From Chloroflexota bacterium (GTDB lineage: Bacteria > Chloroflexota > Limnocylindria > Limnocylindrales > CSP1-4), in assembly GCA_947475545.1 (NCBI GenBank), contig CANJLL010000003.1, positions 186,001-250,000 on the forward strand: DNA of 64,000 nt. The letters run 5' to 3'. Shown one piece after another: positions 15,677-22,594 of this stretch. The notes beneath the pieces were generated by a model that was given only the letters and a program-made list of their open reading frames with translations, made no database searches and was not told where the DNA came from. The first letter of the stretch is position 1; each line of letters opens with the position of its first letter. The translations under genes and the position numbers were made by a program.

Positions 15677-16264
15677 ATGACCACGATCGGGTTCGACTCC
15701 GGCGTGCTCGTGGCTGCCTTCGCCTTCCTGGTCCTCGGCTCCGTCCTCGCCTTCCTCGTGGTCACCACCTACAACGACGTCGTCGGGTTGCGAAACCGGA
15801 TCGACAAGGCCTGGTCAAACATCGACGTGGCCCTCAAGCAGCGCCACGACCAGCTGCCGGCGCTGGTCGACGCGGTGCGCGGGCAGCTGGCGTTCGAACG
15901 CGGGGTGGTGGAGGCGGTGGCCGACCGTCGGGCCGGCTACCGTCCAGACGAGCCGATCCCCGCCCAGGCCGCCGCGTCTGACGCCACGACGGTGGCGGTC
16001 CGCCAGCTCTTCGCGGTCGTGGAGCGCTACCCCGACCTCAAGTCGCAGGAGAACGTCCTGGCGCTCCAGTCCAGCATCGAGCGGCTGGAGGAGCTGCTGG
16101 CCGCCCGCCGCGAGCTCTACAACGACCAGGTCTTCCGCTACAACACGCGCATCTCGCAGGTGCCGGGTGTCGCGCTGGCCGGGTTGCTCGGCTGGCGCCC
16201 GCGCGCGTTCTTCAAGGCCGATCCGGGCGACGCCCAGCCGCCCGTGGTCTCGACGGAGGCCTGA
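15677..16264 (+). CDS. lemA: LemA-family membrane protein
   Basis: A 195-residue LemA protein. A single N-terminal membrane helix (residues 9-32) leads into YNDVVGLRNRIDKAWSNIDVALKQRHDQLPALVDAVRG, the family signature. Helical-bundle segments follow (YPDLKSQENVLALQSSIERLEELLAARRELYNDQVFRYNTRI). The C-terminal RPRAFFKADPGDAQPPVV is typical. The function of LemA is not settled; it is a membrane-anchored coiled protein. It forms an operon with the GIDE-domain gene. The ATG at 15677 is preceded by GGGAGG. Confidence 0.92.
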   Translation: MTTIGFDSGVLVAAFAFLVLGSVLAFLVVTTYNDVVGLRNRIDKAWSNIDVALKQRHDQLPALVDAVRGQLAFERGVVEAVADRRAGYRPDEPIPAQAAASDATTVAVRQLFAVVERYPDLKSQENVLALQSSIERLEELLAARRELYNDQVFRYNTRISQVPGVALAGLLGWRPRAFFKADPGDAQPPVVSTEA

Positions 16265-16364
16265 TCGGGCGCCTGACCCGGGGTGCGGCCCGGCCACGAC
16301 AATGGGGCCCGAATCACCCCCAAACGGGGGCCCACCGGCCCGGCGAGCGCAGGCCCCCTCCTGC

Positions 16365-16370
16365 TACCAT
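16365..16370 (+). promoter_or_regulatory. Putative -10 hexamer TACCAT
   Basis: TACCAT lies 8 nt before the ATG at 16379 with no Shine-Dalgarno sequence, fitting a leaderless transcript. Confidence 0.4.
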
Positions 16371-16378
16371 CGACCGCG

Positions 16379-16738
16379 ATGGAGATCCTGGGCATCCGCA
16401 TTCCGACGATCGTGGCCGACAACAAGGCCGCCCGCTGCGACGGCTGCCTGGAGGTCATCGAGGGCACGCCCTGGCGCGTCAACATCCTCGACACGGTCGC
16501 CGCCGAGAAGCCCGTCTCGTGGGCGGAGCACGCCGCTATCAACCCCGGACCGTTCCAGTTCCACGGCGATCCCGCGCACGTCCGCGGTTGGATGGCCGGC
16601 AAGGGCTACTTCTTCTGCCGCAAGGGCCAGGTCCGCGAGATCATGCGCCCGGTCGCCATCGCGCTGGCCTCCGGCGAGGACCGGCTGGGGCTGTGCGACG
16701 GGATCCACCAGGACGCCCACGAGTTCGTCCCGGCCTGA
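16379..16738 (+). CDS. Conserved-looking hypothetical protein with CxxC
   Basis: A 119-residue soluble protein I do not recognise. It has four cysteines, two in an RCDGC motif at about residues 19-23, one in YFFCRKGQ and one in GLCDG. Together with several histidines this would suit a structural metal site. The strong internal composition (ordered hydrophobic and charged residues, no low complexity) supports a real gene. The start is fixed by the TACCAT hexamer 8 nt upstream. A hydrolase gene follows 7 bases after its stop. Confidence 0.65.
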   Translation: MEILGIRIPTIVADNKAARCDGCLEVIEGTPWRVNILDTVAAEKPVSWAEHAAINPGPFQFHGDPAHVRGWMAGKGYFFCRKGQVREIMRPVAIALASGEDRLGLCDGIHQDAHEFVPA

Positions 16739-16745
16739 TCTCGCG

Positions 16746-17666
16746 GTGAGCCTCCCCGGCACGGCTCCCGACGGCAGTCCATTGGTGATCGATCCCACCG
16801 CGTTCGACCATGACCATGCCCGGCCGCTGGCGGTTGGCGTCCTCGGCGAGGAGTCGCGGGACGGCGCGCGCGTCCTGGATGTCACGTTCGATGACGGAGC
16901 CGGCGGGCGGGTGAGCGCGTTCGTGGTCGGGCCCGGGGCCGAAGCGAACGGGCGCTCGATGCCGGCCGCGCCATCGGAGGCGCCGTCGGGCGGGCCCGGC
17001 GTCGCCTGGGCCCACTGGTTCGACAGCGAGCACCCCAATGCCGATCGGACGGAGTTCCTGCCCGACGCCATCGCGCTGGCGGCGGCCGGCGTGATCTCGG
17101 TCCTCCCGCAGGGCTCGTTCCCGTGGACGTCGGATCCCACGGACGGAGCTACGGACCGCGCGAAGGTGGAGGCCGAGGTGCGCCGGCTGCGCCGCTGCCT
17201 GGACCTGCTGGTGACCGAACTTGGGGCCGACCCCGCCCGGCTCGCGATGGTCGGCCACGATTTCGGCGGCATGGCGACGGCCGTGGCCATGGCCGCTTAC
17301 CGGCAGGCCGTGGCCATGGCCGCTTACCGGCAGGCCGTGGCCGGCGTGATCATGGCCGCCACCCCGCGCTGGGGCGACTGGTTCCTGCCGTTCTGGCCCA
17401 TCGCCCAGGATCGCCTCGGATACGTCGCCGGCCTCCGGCCCGTCGATCCCATCGAATGGGTCGGCCGGATTGCCCCCGCCGCCGTCCTGGACCAATTCGC
17501 GCGCCGTGACTTCTACATCGCCCAGATGACCGGCCACGAGCTGCACCGGGCCACGAGCGAGCCCCGTGCCCAGCGCTGGTACGACGCTGAGCATGACCTG
17601 GACCTGCCCGAGGTCCGCGCGGATCGCCTGGAGTTCCTCCGGGAACGGCTGGGCCTGCGCGACTGA
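16746..17666 (+). CDS. Alpha/beta hydrolase with aspartate nucleophile elbow
   Basis: A 306-residue alpha/beta-hydrolase-fold protein. The nucleophile elbow reads VGHDFGG, so aspartate replaces the serine of esterases, as in epoxide hydrolases and haloalkane dehalogenases. The N-terminal part is a beta-rich lead-in (DVTFDDGAGGRVSAFVVGP), then VISVLPQGSFPWTSDP and an Arg/Leu-rich helix. Straight after the elbow, a 9-residue segment (VAMAAYRQA) is duplicated in tandem in what should be the helix behind the nucleophile. The histidine of the triad may be in GHELHRAT. The start is the GTG at 16746, 8 bases after the preceding stop codon. Substrate and activity are uncertain. Confidence 0.7.
   Translation: MSLPGTAPDGSPLVIDPTAFDHDHARPLAVGVLGEESRDGARVLDVTFDDGAGGRVSAFVVGPGAEANGRSMPAAPSEAPSGGPGVAWAHWFDSEHPNADRTEFLPDAIALAAAGVISVLPQGSFPWTSDPTDGATDRAKVEAEVRRLRRCLDLLVTELGADPARLAMVGHDFGGMATAVAMAAYRQAVAMAAYRQAVAGVIMAATPRWGDWFLPFWPIAQDRLGYVAGLRPVDPIEWVGRIAPAAVLDQFARRDFYIAQMTGHELHRATSEPRAQRWYDAEHDLDLPEVRADRLEFLRERLGLRD
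17283..17336 (+). repeat. Exact 27-bp tandem duplication inside the hydrolase gene
   Basis: Two identical 27-bp units, 17283-17309 and 17310-17336, keep the reading frame and duplicate nine residues. The units are identical at every base, which suggests either a recent event or an assembly artefact. A third partial copy (GTGGCC) follows. Confidence 0.9.
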
Positions 17667-17746
17667 CGCCCGAAGGCGGCTGATCCGGCGGCTGATCCGG
17701 CGGCTGGCCCGGCGGCGTCCGGTCAGCAGCCGACTCGCGCTGGCGC

Positions 17747-17752
17747 TATCCT
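17747..17752 (+). promoter_or_regulatory. Putative -10 hexamer TATCCT
   Basis: TATCCT lies 45 nt before the ATG at 17798, which has its own GGAGGAG ribosome binding site. This is a leadered promoter for the HTH protein and the overlapping membrane protein. Confidence 0.4.
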
Positions 17753-17797
17753 CCCACCCTGATTTGCCAAGGTTCCGAAGCCCGGAGGAGTCCCCGC

Positions 17798-18619
17798 ATG
17801 CCGCCCGCCTCCACGTCGGCGCCCGCCGCTCCACCCCCCGGCACGCGCAACGCCCGCGACTGGCTGGCGTTGGGCGCTGCCAGCCGGCTGTTGGGCGTGG
17901 ATCCCGACACCCTGCGCCGCTGGGCCGATGACGGGCGGGTGGAGGCGTACCTCACCCCCGGCGGCCATCGGCGCTTCGACCGAGCCTCCCTGGAGCGGAT
18001 GCAGGCCGCCCGCCGCGGCGGCAGCCGGGCGCCCATGACCACCCTGGGCGCCACCTCGGAGCGGATGTCCCGGGCGTACCGGCGGAGCTACGCCACGCAC
18101 GGCTCGGTCGTCGCTACCGGGCGCCTGGACCAGCCCGATCGGGACGCCTATCGCGACGACGGCCGACGCCTGGTGGAGGCCATGGTCGCGTACCTCGACG
18201 CGCGCCAGCCCTCGGAGCGGCGGCGAGCCGAGGCGGAGGCCGCGGCGCGGACCGACGAGGTCGGCCGCCGACTGGCCGCCGCCGGCACGGGCCTGGCCGA
18301 CGCGGTCGCCAGGTTCGTGGCCGCGCGTCGCCCGTTCCTCACCGAGATCGGGTCGCTCGCCGCGCGCCGGTCGCTGGACGCCGCGACGCTCTCGGGCGTC
18401 TACCAGCACGCGTCGGAGCTGCTGGATCGCATGCTGCTCCGGCTCATCGCCGCCTACCAGGCCGCGGAGCTGGCGCCGACACCAGGGCTCGCGGGACCCG
18501 CCGTGACGCCCCAGGGCCCAGGCGTTCCCGCCCCGTCCCCGCCCAACCCGGCCGCCGTCCCCGCTGACCCCACGGCCGACCCCGCGCCCGACCCCGCCAC
18601 GCCCAAGCCCGGCGCATGA
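17798..18619 (+). CDS. MerR/BldC-type HTH regulator with helical C-terminal domain
   Basis: A 273-residue protein. Residues about 22-68 form a MerR-like winged helix (LALGAASRLLGVDPDTLRRWADDGRVEAY, then TPGGHRRFDRASL), so it should bind DNA. Residues about 85-225 are a helical domain rich in Ala/Arg (DAYRDDGRRLVEAMVAYLDA, GVYQHASELLDRMLLRLIAAYQAAE) that I cannot assign. It may sense a ligand or partner. The last 45 residues are a Pro/Ala tail. GGAGGAG precedes the ATG. The stop overlaps the next start by ATGA, so regulator and membrane protein are translationally coupled. Confidence 0.75.
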   Translation: MPPASTSAPAAPPPGTRNARDWLALGAASRLLGVDPDTLRRWADDGRVEAYLTPGGHRRFDRASLERMQAARRGGSRAPMTTLGATSERMSRAYRRSYATHGSVVATGRLDQPDRDAYRDDGRRLVEAMVAYLDARQPSERRRAEAEAAARTDEVGRRLAAAGTGLADAVARFVAARRPFLTEIGSLAARRSLDAATLSGVYQHASELLDRMLLRLIAAYQAAELAPTPGLAGPAVTPQGPGVPAPSPPNPAAVPADPTADPAPDPATPKPGA

Positions 18620-19650
18620 CCACGCTCCTCCCCGCCCTCACCTCCGTCCTGGCGCTGGCCTTCGCCCTGGCGCTGTTCGACCAGTGGCGCGAGCGGCGCG
18701 GCGGCTTCCAGCTGGCCTGGGCCATCGGGATGCTGGGCTACGGCCTGGCGTCGGGCTGCGAGGCGCTGGCCGGCCAGGGCGGCTGGAACGAGTCCCTGTA
18801 CAAGACCTGGTACCTCACGGGCGCCGTGCTGACGGCCGCGTGGCTGGGGCTGGGGACCGCGTTCTTGCTGGGCCGGACCCGGTTTGGCTACACCTTCGCC
18901 TTCAGCCTCTTCCTGGCCGGCCTCATCGACCTGATGATCCGCAACCAGCCCGCCTACGCCAATACCGGCCCGGTGCCGCTGCTCTACTTCATCGGCGCCC
19001 TGATCCTGGCGCTGGTCGTGGGCTTCGCGACGTACTTCGGCGAGGACCGCTGGCCGCGCGTGGCCGCCGCCGCGGTTGGCGGCGCCAGCCTGCTGGCCGT
19101 GGCGCTCGTCGTGACGGCCGCACTCCCGGCCCCCGGCTACGCCCTGGACGCCAACACCGGGATGCCCATTGCCACACTCCTGCCCGGTGAGCTCCGCCTG
19201 CTGACGCCGTTCATGAACGTGACCGGCGCCCTGTCGCTGATCCTGGGAGCGGTCTTCTCCACCTACGTGTTCATGCCCAAGCGCCGGGTGTTGCCCTACT
19301 CGCTGGACCCGGCGCAGACGGGCGACGTCTTCCTTTTCAACCTGCTCATCGCCCCAGTGGCCATCCTCGTGAACTTCGTGGCGTCCGTCCCGGGCGCCGT
19401 CCGGGCGATGGCGACGGGCCGGATCCACAGCCGCGTGCCGTCGACCATCCTGATTGCCGTGGGCGCGTTCATCCCGTCGATCACGGACAGCCTCAACCGC
19501 GTTGGCTCCACCGAGCTCTTCCAGCTGGGCAAGCTCGTGGGCGTGGTCTTCCTGTTCGCCGGCTTCCTGGTCTCCATCGAGGTGTTCCGCGAGATCCGGA
19601 TCCCGTTCACCCGGATCAGGCTGGCGACCGCGCGGCGCGAACGCGCCTGA
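18616..19650 (+). CDS. Polytopic membrane protein, unknown function
   Basis: A 344-residue protein with about nine hydrophobic segments, including residues 5-22, 35-52, 70-90, 93-112, 120-140, 148-170, 200-222, 235-262 and 303-325. It has no recognisable transporter motif. The C-terminus is basic (RIRLATARRERA) and probably cytoplasmic. It overlaps the HTH regulator by four bases. The pair looks like a regulator with its membrane partner or target, but this is inferred from the coupling alone. Confidence 0.75.
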   Translation: MTTLLPALTSVLALAFALALFDQWRERRGGFQLAWAIGMLGYGLASGCEALAGQGGWNESLYKTWYLTGAVLTAAWLGLGTAFLLGRTRFGYTFAFSLFLAGLIDLMIRNQPAYANTGPVPLLYFIGALILALVVGFATYFGEDRWPRVAAAAVGGASLLAVALVVTAALPAPGYALDANTGMPIATLLPGELRLLTPFMNVTGALSLILGAVFSTYVFMPKRRVLPYSLDPAQTGDVFLFNLLIAPVAILVNFVASVPGAVRAMATGRIHSRVPSTILIAVGAFIPSITDSLNRVGSTELFQLGKLVGVVFLFAGFLVSIEVFREIRIPFTRIRLATARRERA

Positions 19651-19717
19651 GGCCGAACGCCCTGCCGGGGCCGAACGCCCTGCCGGGGCCGATCCCAAAC
19701 CGGTGCCCGGAACACCG

Positions 19718-19723
19718 TAGGAT
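19718..19723 (+). promoter_or_regulatory. Putative -10 hexamer TAGGAT
   Basis: TAGGAT ends 6 nt before the ATG at 19730 and there is no ribosome binding site, a clear example of the leaderless arrangement. Confidence 0.5.
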
Positions 19724-19729
19724 GGCCAT

Positions 19730-20704
19730 ATGGCCGACCGAACCTCCCCGATCGCCGGCGCCGTGATCGTGGCGTCGGCCGCGGCCATGTTCGGGATGCT
19801 GGCGCCCGTCACCCGCTTCTCGTACGCCCTTGGCCTGGCACCATTCGCGTTCATCACCTGGCGCTCGATGGTGGGGATGGTCGCCGCCGGCGGCGTGATG
19901 GGAACGCGCATCTCTCGTGAGCGGCGGGCCGTCGCCGGCGGAGCGGATCTCGCGCCACGGGGACATACCGGCCCACGGGCCGTGGCCGCGCTCACCGCTG
20001 CCGGCCTCGGCGGGTTCCTGGTCAACATCGGGATGTTCATCGCGTTCCAGCGGATCCCGGTTGCCCTGGTTCTGCTCACCTTCTACACGTATCCGGCACT
20101 GGTGGCGATCGTCGCGGTCGTGCTGGGCCGCGAGCGGATGAACCGGACCAAGGCGTTGGCCCTGCTCCTCGCCTCGGCCGGTGCCGTGGGCGTTGTGGCG
20201 AGTGGGTCAGGGGTCGGCGGCCTCGCCCAGCTCGACGCCCTGGGGATCGGCCTCGCCCTGATGGCCGCCCTGGGCCAGACGGTCTTCGTCACCGTCAGCC
20301 GCGAGGGCTTCCCCACGATCCGGACCGACGAGGCCATGACATTTGTGCTGGCGCTGATTGCCGTCCTGGGGGCAGGCACGGCCGTGGCCGTGGGGACGGG
20401 CGACTCGCTCGCCCTTCCGTTTGCCAAGCCGGAACTGCTCGCGCTACTGGTCTTTGCCGGGCTGTTCACCGCGGCCATCCCGTCGCTCCTCCTGCTCGTC
20501 GGGATCAGGCGCCTGGGCGGGATGCGGGCCGGGATCCTCATGCTGATCGAGCCGCTGGTGGGCGTGATCCTGGCCGCCCTCCTCCTCTCCGAGCCCATCG
20601 CGCCGGCCCAGCTGATCGGCGGCCTGGCGATCCTCGCTGCCGCGGTGCTCCTCACGCGCGCGCCGCTGGATGCCATGGACGCCGTGGCGCAGGCGGTCCC
20701 GTGA
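19730..20704 (+). CDS. EamA-family (DMT superfamily) transporter
   Basis: A 324-residue membrane protein with about ten helices arranged as two EamA repeats. The first repeat holds AMFGMLAPVTRFSY and FLVNIGMFIAFQRIPVALVLLTFYTYPALVAIVAVVLGRERM. The second ends with IPSLLLLVGIRRLGGMRAGILMLIEPLVGVILAALLLSEP. This is the usual DMT metabolite exporter fold. A hydrophilic insertion lies at about residues 63-83. The substrate is unknown. The stop overlaps the start of the next hydrolase (GTGA). Confidence 0.9.
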   Translation: MADRTSPIAGAVIVASAAAMFGMLAPVTRFSYALGLAPFAFITWRSMVGMVAAGGVMGTRISRERRAVAGGADLAPRGHTGPRAVAALTAAGLGGFLVNIGMFIAFQRIPVALVLLTFYTYPALVAIVAVVLGRERMNRTKALALLLASAGAVGVVASGSGVGGLAQLDALGIGLALMAALGQTVFVTVSREGFPTIRTDEAMTFVLALIAVLGAGTAVAVGTGDSLALPFAKPELLALLVFAGLFTAAIPSLLLLVGIRRLGGMRAGILMLIEPLVGVILAALLLSEPIAPAQLIGGLAILAAAVLLTRAPLDAMDAVAQAVP

Positions 20705-21486
20705 GCGGGCAGGGGTCCGCCGGCCCGTCCGCCGGCCCGTCTGACCCCGGCTGGACCGTGCTGGGGCCCGAGGGTGCGCCGGCGATCGTGCTGGTCCACG
20801 GGTCGCGGTTGACGCGGGCGGTCTGGTTGCCGGTCATGGACCGCCTCAAGGGCGAGTTCCGCCTGGTCGCGCTGGACCTGCCCGGCCACGGGACCCGCGC
20901 CGCCGAGCCGTTCACCCTGGCCGGGGCGGCGGCCGTGATCGCCGTTGCCATCGACGAGGCGGCCGGCGGGCGCGCCGTGGTCGTGGGCCACTCCCTGGGC
21001 GGGTACGCGTCGATGGACCTTGCGGCCGCGTCGCCGGCCCGGGTGCGTGGGCTGGTCATCGCCGGCGCCAGCCAGGAGCCCGGCGGCTCGTGGCGCTGGG
21101 CGTTCGGCCTCCTGGCCACCATGCTGGACAACCCCACGGTCCGGCTCATGAACCGCGCCAACGACCGCTGGTTCCGGCGCCGCTACGGGGCTGACGTGGC
21201 CGACGCCGTCATCGCCGGCGGGTACTGGACGGCCGCCGGGGCGGCGGGGATGCGCCAGATCATGGCCCGACGGTTCCGGGAGCAGCTGGCGGTCTATCCG
21301 GGCCGCACGCTGCTGATCAACGGCGAGCTGGACCTCATCTTCCGCCTGGGCGCGCCGTCGTTCCGGCACGCCGCGCTGAACGGGCGAAGGATCACCGTGG
21401 GGGGCGCCACCCACCTGGTCCAGCTGGATCGGCCCGCCGAGGTGGCCGCCGCGCTGGCCGCGTTCGCCCGGTCGCTGGAGCCCTGA
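20701..21486 (+). CDS. Alpha/beta hydrolase
   Basis: A 261-residue serine hydrolase. The oxyanion strand is AIVLVHGSRLTRAVW, the nucleophile serine is in VVGHSLGGYAS, the acid is probably in LINGELDLIF, and the histidine is in GGATHLVQLDRP near the C-terminus. All triad members are therefore present. The cap region is rich in Arg/Trp (RANDRWFRRRYGADVADAV). It starts with GTG overlapping the EamA stop, so the two are co-translated. The substrate is unknown. Confidence 0.87.
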   Translation: MSGQGSAGPSAGPSDPGWTVLGPEGAPAIVLVHGSRLTRAVWLPVMDRLKGEFRLVALDLPGHGTRAAEPFTLAGAAAVIAVAIDEAAGGRAVVVGHSLGGYASMDLAAASPARVRGLVIAGASQEPGGSWRWAFGLLATMLDNPTVRLMNRANDRWFRRRYGADVADAVIAGGYWTAAGAAGMRQIMARRFREQLAVYPGRTLLINGELDLIFRLGAPSFRHAALNGRRITVGGATHLVQLDRPAEVAAALAAFARSLEP

Positions 21487-21526
21487 GCCCCGCCCCCGGA
21501 CGCGCGGACCCCGCCCGACCGAGGGG

Positions 21527-21532
21527 TATACT
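21527..21532 (+). promoter_or_regulatory. -10 hexamer TATACT of galU
   Basis: TATACT lies 32 nt before the galU ATG. The transcript would have a leader of about 25 nt containing the ribosome binding site GCGAGGT. Confidence 0.5.
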
Positions 21533-21564
21533 TGCGCCTCCACCCCCGTCACCGGCGAGGTTTG

Positions 21565-22443
21565 ATGCGCGTTCGCAAGGCCGTCTTCCCGGCAGCCGGG
21601 TGGGGCACCCGCTTCCTCCCCGCGACCAAGGCGCAGCCCAAAGAGATGCTGCCCCTCGTTGACAAGCCGATCATCCAGTACGCGGTCGAGGAGGCCGTGG
21701 CCGCGGGGATCGAGCAGGTCATCATCGTGACCAGCAGCCAGAAGCGGGCGATCGAGGATCACTTCGACCTCTCGTACGAGCTGGAGCGGCTCCTGGAGAG
21801 CAAGGGCGAGATCGAGAAGCTCCGCCAGATCCGCCACATCAGCGACCTTTGCCAGATCGCGTACGTTCGCCAGAAGGAGCAGCTGGGCCTCGGCCACGCG
21901 GTCTTGATGGCCAAGGACCTGATCGGACACGAGCCGTTCGCGGTGCTCCTCCCGGACGACGTGGTGATCGGCGAGCGGCCGTGCATCGGCCAGCTGATCG
22001 ACGCGTACCACGAGACCCACGCGTCCGTCGTGGCCGTGATGGAGGTCCCCCCGGACGAGACCAGCCGGTACGGCGTCATCGCCACCGAGGAGGACGAGGC
22101 GCGCGATCCTGCCCATGGCCTCCACAAGGTGACCCAGCTGGTGGAGAAGCCCGCTCCCGGCAAGGCCCCATCCAACCTGGCGATCATCGGGCGCTACGTG
22201 CTGACCCCCAAGATCTTCGACAAGTTGGAGCAGACGCCGCGCGGCGCGGGTGGCGAGATCCAGCTGACGGACGCCATCGAGATGCTCATGCAGGAGCAGG
22301 GCGTGTATGGCTGCGAGTTCGAGGGGACTCGCTACGATGCCGGGACCACCATGGGCTGGCTGAAGGCGTCCGTGGAGCTGGCGCTCCAGCGGCCGGACCT
22401 GGGCCGCGAGTTCCGCACCTACCTCCAGGGGCTGGACCTCTAG
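21565..22443 (+). CDS. galU: UTP-glucose-1-phosphate uridylyltransferase
   Basis: A 292-residue GalU, which makes UDP-glucose from UTP and glucose 1-phosphate for envelope polysaccharides and glycolipids. The N-terminal nucleotide-binding signature is [25 protein letters not shown], followed by [11 protein letters not shown], the conserved [15 protein letters not shown], a lysine in [16 protein letters not shown] and a C-terminal [15 protein letters not shown]. Length and motifs are those of a complete enzyme. The ATG at 21565 has GCGAGGT at proper spacing. It appears monocistronic, with the kinase gene promoter following. Confidence 0.96.
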   Translation: MRVRKAVFPAAGWGTRFLPATKAQPKEMLPLVDKPIIQYAVEEAVAAGIEQVIIVTSSQKRAIEDHFDLSYELERLLESKGEIEKLRQIRHISDLCQIAYVRQKEQLGLGHAVLMAKDLIGHEPFAVLLPDDVVIGERPCIGQLIDAYHETHASVVAVMEVPPDETSRYGVIATEEDEARDPAHGLHKVTQLVEKPAPGKAPSNLAIIGRYVLTPKIFDKLEQTPRGAGGEIQLTDAIEMLMQEQGVYGCEFEGTRYDAGTTMGWLKASVELALQRPDLGREFRTYLQGLDL

Positions 22444-22530
22444 GTCCCCGCACCCAGACAATCGTCACGGCCCGCCGGGCGCCAGTGCAGCGCACCGTGC
22501 AACGAACACAAGTGCGCCCGCGCCGTACGC

Positions 22531-22536
22531 TACGAT
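22531..22536 (+). promoter_or_regulatory. Putative -10 hexamer TACGAT of kinase gene
   Basis: TACGAT lies 58 nt before the GTG at 22595. The gene has GAGGGA at ribosome-binding distance, so this would be a leadered transcript. Confidence 0.4.
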
Positions 22537-22594
22537 CGCGGCCACCGGCGGCGAGGCGACAGGGCGTCGCAGTCTCAACGTAGAGGGAGTCCAC

